A stretch of DNA of 64,000 bases from Salvator merianae (taxonomy: Eukaryota > Chordata > Lepidosauria > Squamata > Teiidae): positions 44,002,522 to 44,066,521 of the forward strand of contig QVOM02000025.1 of NCBI GenBank assembly GCA_003586115.2, read 5' to 3'. The position numbers and the translations under genes are program-made. The notes under the pieces are model-generated. The model was not told the DNA's origin, did no database searches, and worked only from the letters and a program-made list of their open reading frames with translations. Shown here in pieces: positions 34,200 to 47,124 of this stretch; the first letter of the stretch is position 1; each line of letters opens with the position of its first letter.

Positions 34200-36047
34200 A
34201 TATATTCAACATTCCTGTTACAGGTTCAACCTGGACTCCAGATATTCTATTATTGCGACTCCTGTTATAGTTCTGCTCATTTCCCCCCACATACATTTCT
34301 GCCTCCAAATATTTGACACTTTATGCTTAAATTCAGTGCAACATTATTCCCTACTTTTGTTACTATTAAACACAGATATATACACACTTCAGGATTGTTC
34401 ACAAACATTCTGTCTAAAAGGGAGAATATTAAGTACTTATTTATTTCTTATTTTGTATACGGGATGGTGCATAAGATTTTACAGTGTAAGATAACAAGAT
34501 AAAACCACAAGTCTTAAAAACTCAAATCAATTAATCTAAATTGAATATTTTAGACTTGTAGGGATTAATATGGAGTCAAATCTTTTCCATCTGTTCTAAT
34601 ATTAGGTAGTGATTTGTAGCAGAATATTTTCAGAATATTTTCTAGTTTGGAACATAGTGGTTTTGGTGTGCCATAACGTTCAGTATTTTAACTCAGTAAA
34701 ACTAGGGTCTTTATGTTACCTTTATGCTACAGTTACCTTTATGCAATGATTCTTTAATATTATCCTATTGTCATTCCTTAATACGTATGTTATAAGAGCC
34801 ATTTCATCAGAGTTTAAGGCAGGGAGATAGGTAGAATGTTGAGGCTATCTAACCTGTCTTTCAAAAGACCAGAAATTTCTGACTCTCTCCCTTCTTACTT
34901 TTTTTTTCCATGCCAGATGGTTAATTACAGGAATCGTTTTAAAGAAATGGTACCAGGGAGAATAGAGACTATAGGGTTAGTGACAAAAGTCACTCTGGGA
35001 GCCTGGCACTGGGAATAAAATGCCTTAAATAAATTAATCAGTATTGAATGACTGGTCATTGTTCAGAGAAATTGCTCATGAATTTTACAAATATTTTCAG
35101 TTCACAATGTTCAGATCTGTAAAATACAGCATCATAATTACACTATGGATTTGGCTTTACAGCAGCATTCTTTCATTACCTTGCTGTTGTATGACATTCT
35201 GTGGTTGTTTCTAAAGGTCATCTGAATGTACACCCATAATTTGTCAACCATAATGCTATTTCTTTACTCTTTGAAAGAAAAGTATACTGTGTCAACATTC
35301 AACTGAAGATCAAAATAACCTAGAAAAATTATCTAAGATTTTATATCAAACCTGATTTCACTTTCTGTCTTAATCCATGACATTAATTACATTGATAATT
35401 TGATTGTTGTGATCAGTGGTTGCCATCTAGCATGGAATTCTGGGATGGAAACTTGTACATACTTTAGTTTTAATTGGTGAATAAATCTTTATGCTAACCA
35501 TACCTGTCAACAAAGTTGAGTTTAATCACTTTCCGCTATAACCAACCCTTCTGTCAAGTGTTAACATTAGTCTTCATTTATAGGGCCATTTGAGTGCTTC
35601 CCTTCTGGAGGACCAATGTTATTGAATCAAGGATACAGTGATTGTCAAGGGAGTAAGAAGATTAGAATTCCACACGGCAGGATTTGAGAACATTCATGAT
35701 TTTTGTCTTAGTGTATAAACTTTGTATGGATTACTTGTGCTAATTAACTTTATTTACAGATGCTGATTTACTGTGCAACTTTTTTTTACCATTATGATAA
35801 ATAAAGGGGGAAAAAAGAAAGAAAAAAGGAATATTGATGCTTTGATTGATGTTCTTATTAAATGCTCCTGTTCCATATACAAGATTTTCAATTTCACTTA
35901 CTTCATCCCAGGTTTGAACTACAGTCTGGGATCAGCAACATCTGGGAACCATAGTTTGATCAGCTTTACTTTATCCACAGGATAAAGAAAGCAAGAAGAT
36001 GTGTATATCCTAAAAGACAGAAATGAAGACAGAGTCTGTGATGACAT

Positions 36048-36290
36048 ACAATAAAGAAAGATACCTTTAAGGTGGCTTGGAGATGGAAGTGGAATTGTTG
36101 ACAGGACAGGTAGATATTTGGCAGGGCACTCTTTGGATGTGGATTTGTTCACATGCCAGTCTGCTCTTCCCCTTCTCCTGCCATTCTAGACTAGAAAATG
36201 TAGGTTAGAGGTGAAATGAGAAGTCAAGGGCCACATGCTACTGTTTCTGAGGTGGTTCTGAGTTGCCTTTAGTGTTATGTGTGAATGAAT
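36048..36290. mobile_element. Degraded GGCTGTGATCAGAC-family MITE
   Basis: Contains CTTTAAGGTGGCTTGGAGAT, CACATGCCAGTCTGCTCTTC, CTAGACTAGAAAATGTAGGT and a final AGTGTTATGTGTGAATG. The order is the same as in the copies at 18555 and 21645, but both termini have decayed. Confidence 0.6.
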
Positions 36291-39200
36291 GCAACCAATG
36301 TTAGAATAACTGCTACATGAGAAGTGAAGAAGTGGTAAATGCATAAAGGTGGTATATAACTTCTCCATTTTTCTAGCTATCGTGTCAATGGAGAAATTCA
36401 TGCGGAAGGATTGAGGTTTACTTAATTCTCAAATTCTAGGGTCCTGTCAAATTTATTACTACTCATTATGGCTGGATTTATGTTCTTATGTTTAATTTTT
36501 GTGGCTATTCAGAAAAAATATTGTATGTGGTAACATAAAGGGCCAATGTATTTATGAACACTTAGTCTGATGAGCTAAGCTTATTTGCTGTTATTGTAGT
36601 GTTTTATACGTTGAGGTAATCTAACAGACAGGCTTGGGTTTTTTTACTGATATTCCAGGAACTATGGCATCAAGTTAGATGCTGTGGAATAATTTCATTG
36701 GTGTCAGGAATTTTTTCTGAATGAATACTTGGTGGACTGTAGCTATAATTTTAAAATTAGCAAAAGAAGCCATGCATTCAAGTCAGTGGAAGATGTGGCC
36801 TTCTGAAAAATTTGCACTGACGTGTGTTTTCCACATCACAAATATTTTCTTCCTATATTGCCATAAGCCAGTTTAGTTATGTTTCACTGACTTGAGTCAT
36901 ACTGTCTATAAAATTTTATAGGGAAGACTTATCTTTACATTTTGGTTTTAGCACATAAACTTAAATACCAATGTTACCCTCCTGATTTGGAAAACCAGAA
37001 AGTAAGAAAATGTTTGCTTTGAAATACTGAAAGGATTAGTCTATATTGTGTCTAACTTATGATACAGAATAATTTGTCCAAGCATATATAGATGTATAGT
37101 TTTACATTTTTGCCACAGCAGCAGACAAAAATAGGTCGCCCTGTAAGAATTAATAAGGAGTTAGTGAAGTTGATTTTTTAAATTTATAGATTGTCTTTCT
37201 AAAAAAATCCTCAGAACTATTTATAACCAGAACCACAGAAACTAAATAACAAAAAAAGAAAAAAAAATCAATAGAATGTAATAAACTCATGTACAAAACT
37301 ATCAATTCCATATAAAAATCACATATACTACTCCCATAATGAGGAAAACCCAACAATTACTTTTTAAATCTCACCATTACCTGGGTTCATTCAGATATTG
37401 TATTTCTTAAAGGGGAAGAGGCTGCTAATTGTCCAAAAGTCTCAGGTGTCCTCTGCATCTCCAGGTTTTGTTCCCATAGTAAGTCAGATATGAGGTAGCA
37501 GTTACTGAGCTTTACTGAGCATTGTCCAAGCTGCCTAGGACTGACGGTACTTGGTGTCAACAATATCTGAAAGGTAACAGGTTCCCAGCCCCTGAACTAA
37601 GCAGTTCTCAGTAAATGTGAATTCCATACAGCAGTGAGGCCCATTGGTCACACCAGTGTAGCATCCATGGCAGAGCAACAAATTGACATCATGGCTCAGT
37701 CATGCACACATTTTTTTTAAACAAAAAGCTCACAGTACATTGTAGTAGGGAAAATATGGCTTCCCACATTGCCCTACTGTTCAGTAAAATCTTAAAGACT
37801 TGTTGGATGTGTGATAAATGCAACTTGTAGGAATCCTACCAGGGCTGGCAGGTGGGCCTATCAGTCCAGAGTAAAACTTCCTTTAAATCTCTCATGCTTT
37901 CTAAAAAGCATCAGGGTATTCTTTGCCGCACTGTATTTGGTGTGGTCTTTGCCAGAGTACTGTGGAATTGCTTGTCCAATCTTGTGAGCACAAAGAGAAC
38001 AAAAGAGAAATCAGATGAAGCGGCAAGTTTCCAGCTGAGTGATGTGCTGCTGGAAATTTTGGTGGCCTCTTTTTGCCAGTATGAGGAAACATCAGCATTA
38101 AAAAGGTGTGTGTGGGGGAGCCATCATTTTCCTGCACTGTCCGGAGACTTCCTCAGAAAAGCAAATGGTTTTCTTTTCCCTGGTCATGAATATGAGGGAT
38201 TAGAATGTAAGGTTGAGCTTCAAACCCTAATAAGGTAGTGCCTGAAGCAGATTCTTAATGGGATCTCTCAGTTATGGCCAATATCCTAAGAAAACACTTT
38301 AAATGCTTGCACTGTTCTTACACTATTTCTGTTTTAATCTCTCCTTAGGTCATCATGCTTGTCCAAAGTAGATTCTTCCACCATTCCTAATGCTTATGGC
38401 AATGAAGTAGTTCAGTTGTTCCTTGTAAATATTAGGCTAATAATTACATCATGTGCTGCTGATTTTGACAGAATTGGAATTCAGGATTTGGTTTAAATCC
38501 TGCAGCTAACTTGAGAAAGGAGAAAAGGAAAGGTGCATTCCTTGAAATGATTGATAGTGAAGAAATCTTGCCTCTTGAGCCAGAATTTTAGGGTTGTTGG
38601 TGTCCTTCTCAACCAGTCCCTTTCAGAACTGTCTCTCTGCCATACAAATCAGTAGAGATATTTCTATTGCCACGAATATGCATGAATTAAAGTTATCCAG
38701 CCTCACCAGTGCTATAATAACTCCAGGATTCAGCTGAGTTGAGAGAATAAATGATTGTGATGAATATTGTGTGCACATATGTGTTTGGGGAGGAGGGAAA
38801 ATAGACAGAGAATACACATTTTATTACTATCTATCACCTTTCTTTAAAAAAAAAACAACCCAAGGTATTGTAATTTATAGGCTAAGATAAAAAAAAAATC
38901 CCAAACAGAAGCCTGCAACATGTAGGCTTAACAAGAAAGAACTCTATCATCCTTCATCAATGTCTTGGGAGAGAATTCTTCCATTGCTCCCACTCAGTAT
39001 GCTCAGGTGCTATTTGCATCCTTCACTGGGATCTTAGCAACTGTCTTGCAGGTTCATCATTGTCAGCACAAGTAGCTTTCTACACCAGTTGGTTGTGTGT
39101 GAAACAGTAGTAATCGCACACCAGATGCAGTACCTTAATGACTATGGAGCCTGGGGTGGACCACAGCCTTGTCTGTTCTTTGTGTCCAGGTCCAGGCACA

Positions 39201-40055
39201 AGCTTGTCTTGCCCAGTTCTACACTGTTGAATTCAGAGAGGCAACAAATGCTCCTCATTGTTCTGGTGACAGCAACACACAGGCATTTGGTGAAGATAAA
39301 GAAGCCAGGTACAGCACCCTGCTCTTTTAGGCAAACTTTTCCATTGTGATTCAATGAGACATCTGTGTCCAGTTCCCTCTTTGGCTCCACAGTGTATCAC
39401 TGAAATATGTACTGATATGCTGTCCTCTGCTGGATGAGTTCATGTATGTTTATTCATTTACTCTGAAACTGCAGTATAGGTTATAATAATTGGAACCTAT
39501 AAAAACAAGAGAAAACAGTTAAAAAATAGTGCAGTGACCAAAGGAGGAAGAGATGTTCCTCCTCAGCTGAAAGAACAAAGACACACGTCTGACTGTACAG
39601 AATGATGATGCTTGCACAGGAAGAACACTGCACCCTGGGGGAGGGTACCAAGGGGTTTTTTTGAGAGCAGAAGGGTGTGAACTGTGGTGTGAAGGAAACA
39701 CATATGCACTTCAAATCATGGTTCATATACTGTGTACAGAAATGCCCAGGAACCCTGCTGTGCCAATGCTGAATAAAAAATAAAAGTCAAGGAGCATCCT
39801 GTACTTTTTGTTTCAGGGACAACCCCTCATGGTTGGGAAGTTTGTGTGTAGGATGTTGGAGGAGATGAGGCAGACCTCTACTCCCCATAAAAATTTCAAT
39901 TGACTGATGGAAAATTGTTCAATTTTCTTGCAAGAGAGAAAAAACAGGATAAGATGGCTGGAGAGGAAAAGTGAGAGTGATAAATGTGGATGCAGAAACA
40001 TGCACTAAACATGCATGATTTTGCCTCAGTGCAAGCAAACTAATTACAGACTTCG

Positions 40056-40335
40056 GGCCTTTCTGCACTGATCCTTAATCTGTATTAAGGATCCACGTAG
40101 TTCACTTCTAGGCCACATAGTTCTGCATGTTAGTGTAGCTCTACGAGGCCACCCCCTGCTTGTCTATTCTATCTGCAAGACATAGAGCAAGATCTGGATT
40201 AAGTGAGGCCTTAATCCAGATCGCTAGTAGACCTGGACAGTGCTGATCTTGCCTACGCCTCTCTGTGAATCGGATAGTGGACCAGGCTAATCTGGACCCC
40301 TGATCTGGATCTACAGCAGCTAAGTGCAGAAAGGG
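40056..40335. mobile_element. 280-bp MITE with GGCCTTTCTGCACTGATCC terminus
   Basis: The left end GGCCTTTCTGCACTGATCC pairs with the right end AGCTAAGTGCAGAAAGGGC. The interior GATCTGGATTAAGTGAGGCC and GCCTTAATCCAGATC form a central inverted repeat. No clear 3-bp duplication is visible. Confidence 0.65.
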
Positions 40336-40850
40336 CTTTTGGCTTCATGCAGAGCATAAATGGTATAAAGGAGCCCTGATGTTCTTAAGCTTTTGAAGGC
40401 AATGGCAATACCAAGAGGGTCTCTCTAGCAAATCTTAATCCATAGGCCTATCTGTATGTGAGAAGGCACTTCTATGATTTCCATCAGTATCTGATCCTAC
40501 AGTCTTGGGAAATTTGCATATGATTCCTGGTGTAAGTTTTAGTGAAGTACAAATGTCAAGTTTCCATGCTGGTATGCTTCGGATATATAACCAGATCACT
40601 GGAAGTCTTGTTTTGGATTTGTACATCACACACTTGTACTACCTTCCTCTGGTAAACTCTGATATATTCATATATTTATTGAGACATTTTAGTTGGTCAG
40701 ATTAGGTTACCACATATAATCTGTCATAGTGATCAGTAGTAACTGACATAGGTGGAGGCTACGTCCCTGCCAAGCACCAGTTCATGTACTTTATTTGAAG
40801 TCTACATAGAGCTAGCAAATCTTTGATACAATCCCTGGTAATGATACTTC

Positions 40851-41226
40851 AGCTGTGATCAGACACAGAGGCCCTTTCTGCACTTAGCCTTATTGTGGAT
40901 GATATCCCAGAATAGGGACCTGCCATGTACATGCTAGTGCAAACTATGAAAGGTCTTGCCAAGGACCTACCATAGTCTGCACTATCACGCAGATGGCAGG
41001 TCCCTATTCTGAGATATAATCCGAAATAAGGCCAAGTGCAGAAAGGGCCAGAGACTCCTCGAAGAGATAATGTATGGCACTTGTGTTGACAATCCTTCTC
41101 TAACCCAACTTTTCTAGCATAGAATGTTCATGAGAAGGTGTGTGAACAATCCCACCTCAGAGCCTTCAGTTAAACTCCTCGAAGGTGCTTTTTTTTTTTT
41201 TTTTTTCCTGTGGCTGATCACAGCCT
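40851..41226. mobile_element. GGCTGTGATCAGAC-family MITE carrying a nested 180-bp MITE
   Basis: Left end AGCTGTGATCAGACAC; right end GGCTGATCACAGCCT. Between them 40870-41049 is the 180-bp element. What remains (CTCCTCGAAGAG, TTCTCTAACCCAACTTTTCT, TTCATGAGAAGGTGTGTGAA) follows the family order. A T18 run at 41189-41206 replaces the usual poly-T/A region near the right end. Confidence 0.78.
40870..41049. mobile_element. 180-bp palindromic MITE, copy 3 (nested)
   Basis: Begins GGCCCTTTCTGCACTTAG and ends AAGTGCAGAAAGGGCC, exactly 180 bp. AGA flanks it on both sides (40867-40869, 41050-41052). The palindromic arms match copies 1 and 2. It is inserted a few bases inside the left terminus of a GGCTGTGATCAGAC-family element. 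Confidence 0.88.
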
Positions 41227-41296
41227 TTGACCAATTCAGATTTAGGGGAATAATCAGAGGCAGGGAACCCATAGGAATAGTCCCCAATCACACTCA

Positions 41297-41362
41297 GGCC
41301 CTTTCCACACTGTGCCTTATTCCAAGATATATCCCAAAATAAGACCCAGCATGGAAAGGACT
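41297..41362. mobile_element. 66-bp minimal palindromic MITE derivative
   Basis: GGCCCTTTCCACACTGTGCC at the left and CCCAGCATGGAAAGGACT at the right, with a short TATTCCAAGATATATCCCAA middle, form one near-complete hairpin. TCA flanks both sides (41294-41296, 41363-41365). It looks like an internally deleted member of the 180-bp family. Confidence 0.65.
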
Positions 41363-43628
41363 TCAGTTACTCAGAGCTCATGCTGTCTTTTTGATTCATG
41401 TGTGGCAGTGCAGAGTTCTATAATGTGTACATAGTTTATTATGAGTTCAGGGTTTGAATAGAACTAAAGTCTTAACAGTGTCCCACTTATTAGCCCTATT
41501 CCTAATTGGACTGGGGCTCACTTTATGTGAACAAGGTCTGAAATTAATTTCTTGGACAGACTTCAAAGTGGATCGCTGCTCAGTGGGGAGCACTGATTCG
41601 TTGAATTCAGAAGGTCCTAGGCATGGCCTGGAAAGAGGATCAGTGAACAGGGAAAGCAGAAAGAGTCTTTAATTAACAGTTAAAGCAAATACTAAACTAG
41701 GATGAACTGGTATAAGGAAACCTCTCAAGTTATCAACATCATGGCAGTCTGTAGTTATAACAAGTCAGAAAGCAAGGCATAGTGAACATGGGGGAAAGAG
41801 CGTGTAAGCCTGAGGCACAACCACGACAGCCAGATGAGTGAATTAAGCCAATATGTTTATTCCCATATATGCAGAAATGTAGCATCTAATTTGGCCTTTA
41901 TATGACAAGCTTTTCATGATTGGATATGAGGGAAGGTTTTATATTCCCAGCAGTACTGCTGACTTTTCTGCCTGGTACATCTCCTTGTTTACTCACATTT
42001 CCCATCTGTAAAATGACAAAAGTAATACAACTCATGGCTTTTTATTCAGCTGAATTGTAGAGGGCTTTAAAAAATATAGTTGATAATGCCTGATCAGCAT
42101 GGTGGAACAAAAAAGGCAGAACTCCTTAGATTAATGCTTCCTGTACAGAGATTAGAGATGTGAAAAATTAACTTCTGCTTTGATGTGCTTAAAGAACTGG
42201 AAATCATTAGGGACTTTTAAGCTCTTAACTGTAATTTAGCTACTGCTTTGCCAGAGCAGTCAATATGTAGGTAGTAAGAAAAGGTGACTGAGGCATAGTC
42301 CAGGTCTCTGGTTTTCAAGTCATTTTCTGGCTTCACTCCTATCTGACCTCTTCTCAAGGGGAACTGGGAAGGGCTAGCATAGCAAGTATCCTGCAGATAA
42401 TTTTGTAAAGCCAAAAAAGTAGGGAAATAATTTTCTTTATACATGTTTGTTCTTTCACTATTTGAACCTTGCCAACAAGGCTTTGGCTAATACTCATTTT
42501 ATTGCTATTATTGGAAGAGAAAAAATCATGAATTTTTGCTGTGATTAAAAACAATAATAATAAAGGCAAAATGGTGAAGACAAAAGCTTACCTTGGGAAA
42601 TATGAACATGAAGTAGTGTAAGAAAGCATTTAAAATGAGTTTTGAAATTAGTCCAAGTTGTTCTGCCAGGTTTTCTAACAGGTGCTATTACATATGAGAA
42701 AATTGTTTCACAATTTGGCCCAATTTGTTAAGGAGTCCCCTAGGCTTGAAATGATGTTGCATTTCATGTTTTGAAAGCTTACCTTGCAGTCCTGTTATGT
42801 TGATTCATTTAGTGTGGATGTATAAAAACTGTGTCTTGGAATAGGGAAGAACAAAAAAGGATGATATGGCATGTTTCTTTCACAAAAATGAAGAATCTCT
42901 GCTCCTGAAGGCAGAGTACCTTTCACCTAGAAGCTCTGAAGAAGTTTAATATCGTACTAAACAGGTTTGCCACCTTTGTTGATTGAAAGTCTTTGTTTGA
43001 GCAGAGATCCTAGTTAGGTATATGCTTGAACACCAGTTCAGTCAGGTTGGATATGAACAAAACCAAATGGCCACAGACATACTGACGCTGTATTTCCCCT
43101 ATCTGGACAAGGCCCAACAATCAGCTTCTTTTCACCTAAATTGTTGGTCCAACCTTTCTCTTCCTTTCTAGAAAGGGAAAAGATGCACCCACTGATCATC
43201 TGATAGAGGAACTGCAGGACAGCAAATCAGATGGGAAAAACAACTATGGTGTGGCAATGTGACAACCAGTTGTACAGTGAGAGCAAGCGTTTTCCCTTCT
43301 AGAAGTGAAAGAAAAAGTTTGTTCCTGCTGAATAGCTGCAAATCAGATGGGGAGTTTTCCCCCTAAAATGTTTTCCCCCCTAAACTGGCCCATCAGCCAA
43401 CTATTTGTTGAGAGAGAGCCTTTTCCTCTTACTTTCCCGAGACCAGCCATTGAGGCCTAGTTCAGAATTGGTTCATCCAAACGAAGCGCCATCCTCACCC
43501 CCAGTTTTGATGGCTGGCAAAACTGAGTTAAACTGCATGTCTCCTGTCTCAGTACCCAACAAGTATTTTGTAAAAAAAATCAATAATTACAAATAAACAA
43601 TTATGTACTTCCTAGTTCTAGTCATAAT

Positions 43629-43920
43629 GGCCCTTTCTGCATAGGGCCAATGGGCAGGTCCACAGGCATGCTAGGTTCCTGCATCTACTAGCATGTTCTG
43701 TCCACACAGAAGGAGCTAAGGAGCAATATACAGCACAGAATAGTGCCATATCCCATTCCACCAGTAGACCTTTTCAAAGTAGTCCACAAGTGAAGAACTT
43801 TGGTATACTGGTCCATGGACAGTGTATTGAGAGGCTACTAGTAGCCTGGCTGACCGTGGGCCAGGCTACGTAGCTTGGACTAGCATGGCATTGGATAATT
43901 CATGCAGTGTAGAAGCAGCC
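43629..43920. mobile_element. 292-bp MITE, AAT duplication
   Basis: Left GGCCCTTTCTGCATAGGGCC; right CATGCAGTGTAGAAGCAGCC. AAT occurs at 43626-43628 and 43921-43923. The right terminus is more diverged than the left. The interior has GGTCCATGGAC, a perfect short palindrome. Confidence 0.65.
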
Positions 43921-44997
43921 AATGTCACCTTAAGAACTAGTACCAGTAATGAGTTGCTCTCTAAGTATACCATCAGACCTTTAAGAATCTTTGGGAAAAG
44001 CCAGGATGATGAATCATGAGCACTACACTGTGTACTCCTAGCTTTATACCAGACCAGTACAAGGTGTCTTCTTTCATATCCTAAGTGTCTAGTTTTCTGA
44101 AGCAATACTTTGTTTCTGTAGATTATAAGAGTTCTGGATAAATATACTGGAGATATGTGAATGTGGGGAACAAAAGTATGTCTTGTCTCTTGAAAAGATG
44201 TGGTTGTGTGTATCCAGAATGACTAAGTTGGGATGAAAGCATCTTGTGAGCAAACCAACCTTGCATTTCCCTCAGGACAGTCTAAGTATAGACGAAACGA
44301 TCGTCTTTGATGAGATGTGCAGATAGAAAAAGGGCACTATGCCACAATGCAGTTAAAAACTATCCACCTCCGGGTTTGTGGATTTAGCCGTTTTTCTCTT
44401 GCTTTCTCACCCACTTGCCCTTGGCCTTGTGTTTGGAGTGATGTTCACAGAGCTTCACAAGGCTCCTTGTGCTGATCCTAGGTCTGTTTATCATGACAAA
44501 TATTCTGTAGCTTTATAAGAACGATGCGTTGTGCCTACCAGAATTACTGGCATGTTTTTGCATAGTTCTGCATCTGAACAGCTAGAAACATTAAAATACG
44601 CTAAAATAAATTGTCTGTTTTGAACACACACTTTAAAAGCAAATAGTCTTTGAGTGGTACATTTTATTGTGCAAACGGCACACAGTTAGAAAAACTATTA
44701 CCTGCATACTTGGGGAAAATAGTATATTTTGAATATTTGTTTATCATCCAGCATCAGAACAAAATGAGACATTTGTGATCAAATAAATGCAATAAATATA
44801 GTGGAAAGGAAAACAATATGAAAACAGCAGAATGCCAAATCGACAGAAATGTTTTGTGAATATCACTTACTTATTGACCTGCTTGAAAGTGCTGGCATAG
44901 AAGAATAGCAAATAGGTCTTCCTAAGGTTCAGAATAGATATGGGAACTAATGGAGGGATTACTACTCTATTTGGATTAGTTTCATCAACTAATATAT

Positions 44998-45130
44998 TAT
45001 TTTATTTTATTTTATTTTTATTCCCTACACTAAAATCTCAGGATGGTGAACAGATACAGTCATTCATTCATTCATTCATGAAATATTTGTATCCTGCCTT
45101 TCACCCAAAGGCCGCAGGTTTGAGTCACTG
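44998..45130. repeat. TTTTA and CATT simple repeats flanking a common squamate repeat fragment
   Basis: TTTTATTTTATTTTA at 44998-45021 and CATTCATTCATTCATTCAT at 45061-45079 surround CCCTACACTAAAATCTCAGG and TATCCTGCCTTTCACCCAAA, a copy of the abundant squamate phrase noted at 7395. Confidence 0.6.
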
Positions 45131-46102
45131 CATGCAATAAAACACAAAACACTAAAACATATATAAAATAGAACCCAACCACTCTCTCTCCTTTCCCACC
45201 CCCTTACCCTGGCTACATTCAGAGGAAACTATGAATCAGATGTCCAGGTGAAGAGGCATATTTTAGCCAAGTGTCAAAAACCATATAAAGTTGGTGCCTG
45301 ACATACCTTCGCTGAGGAACAAAAAAACAAAATTACATTCAACCAACCTAACAATCATTCACCAGCATCTATAAGAAGGGTGACAAGGTCCATCAGTTGC
45401 ATTTAACTCTTTTAACAGTCAGATCTTCTGAAGATGGATATTGTAGCCATATCTGAAAACTTTCGTTCAGAACAGAATTATGGAACATGGCATAACAACC
45501 GCAAAACTGAAAGAAATGAGATGAAAACCAGCCATGGAAACCTATGTTCTTCCAAAAACCTGCTGGTTTAGCAGAATTTGTACATCTAAGTTGCTTGTGT
45601 TAGCAGGGATTATTACGATAATTAATTTTTTATATATGTTAACTGAAACGCCATTTTTAAATTATATCTGTATATAACTGTATACAAATTAACTAGGTTA
45701 AATGTATTTATTAGCAGTGTATAATGGATGTGTTAATTAGTAGAGCATAATGGAGTTTCCTGGACACCTTTTTATTTCAAGTGACTTTAGTAAATCAGAA
45801 GGAGCGCTTACCAAATCTTGCCCAGGGAGGCCAGTCTTTTTGTCCTAAGGAACTTGAAAATGATATCTTGGAGAAAAATGACCAAATATTTGCTGGGTTA
45901 TTATTAGTTCCATTTTTTAAATCAGAGAGGTCAGGGTTATGCACATATGGCATTAGCAGGCACACATTTTCACTGTAATTTTAAGCTGCCTATAAGCTTA
46001 GTTACAAATGAGAGGAAAAGTAAAAAAAAAAAAAGATATTAGCTACTGTGAGAACAGACTGCTGAGGTAGGTAGAACATAGATGTAATCCAGATGACTGT
46101 TC

Positions 46103-46492
46103 TTGAGGGATGTGCAAAACTAACTTGAAACATATTTTGAGTTGCACTGGGATTTCTGCTTTTGTCAGGAGGAAGGAAACTCCAATATAGAAGTAATGGC
46201 AGTTGCAGCAACACATTTGATGACATGAACTATGCCAATTGTTTTTATAGTTTTTATGGTTTTATTTTTATTCTTATTTGCTTCTTTTGTGATATTGTGA
46301 TTCTTTTGTTATGAGACACTTGTAATAGGGCAGTAAAAGTATCCTAATAAATCTAAATCTAATTGCAGCTTCCTCTGCCCTGCACCCATACATCTTGTGT
46401 GTAAAGTCTGTCCTCTTTCTGAGAACAGCAGTAAAATTCTCAACAGAAAGTTGAAGCACGTTTCAAGTTAGTTTTGCATATCTCTACTGCAC
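46103..46492. mobile_element. 390-bp AGAGATGTGCAAAACTAACTTG element
   Basis: Left TTGAGGGATGTGCAAAACTA then ACTTGAAAC is matched on the right by GTTTCAAGTTAGTTTTGCAT then ATCTCTACTGC, an inverted repeat of about 27 bp. The interior has an A/T-rich block and an AATAAATCTAAATCTAA tail-like segment that may be a separate insertion. Confidence 0.7.
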
Positions 46493-46754
46493 TTATTTGC
46501 CTTAGGTGACCAAATTGTCAAATTCCCTTTTTCACATATTCCTCTTATTACAAAGTTAAAGTTCAGTTTGCAAAATTTCGATTTTAACTTTTTAACCCTC
46601 CTGTTATATACATTCTAGTGCACAATTTTGCCTTACAACTTTCAGCAGTTTCTCCAGAACACTTATTTGTACAAATCCTTTCCTAAAATTTGGCTTTCTA
46701 GAGAAATAGTTTGTTGCTGGGTATCTGTATCACAAGATTTGGGGCCCAGATCAG

Positions 46755-47124
46755 ATTGAGTTTGCTTACAAAATCTGTACATGCTAAATCAATATGAAAA
46801 CTGATTCAAGAGTAGTTAGGACAAACTACATCTCCAGGGGCCCAGTCACACCTAAGTTTTAATCCACTTTCAGACTAAGAGAACACACCAGTGAAATAAT
46901 GTTTTCTTTCAGCATTATCTAACTCAGAAAATCCACCTTTGGGTTAGATAATGTGGAAAGAAAATGATTTGCCAGTTTGTGATGTGTTCTCAATCTAAAA
47001 GTGGAATGAAGCTGGATTAAAACTTAGGCATCACTGGGTCCATGGAGATGTAGTTTGTCCTAACTACTCTTGAATAAGTTTTCACGTTGATTTAGCATAT
47101 GCAGATTTTATAAGCAAACTGAAT
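46755..47124. repeat. 370-bp near-complete fold-back
   Basis: Left GAGTAGTTAGGACAAACTAC then ATCTCCAGGGG pairs with right GAGATGTAGTTTGTCCTAAC then TACTC. Pairing extends outward to GTTTGCTTA/TAAGCAAAC and inward to the CATTATCTAAC/GTTAGATAATG pair around a loop at about 46930-46945. The arms are roughly 180 bases with scattered mismatches. It carries no coding capacity. It may be a fold-back MITE of a family different from the GGCCC and GGCTG ones. Confidence 0.85.
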
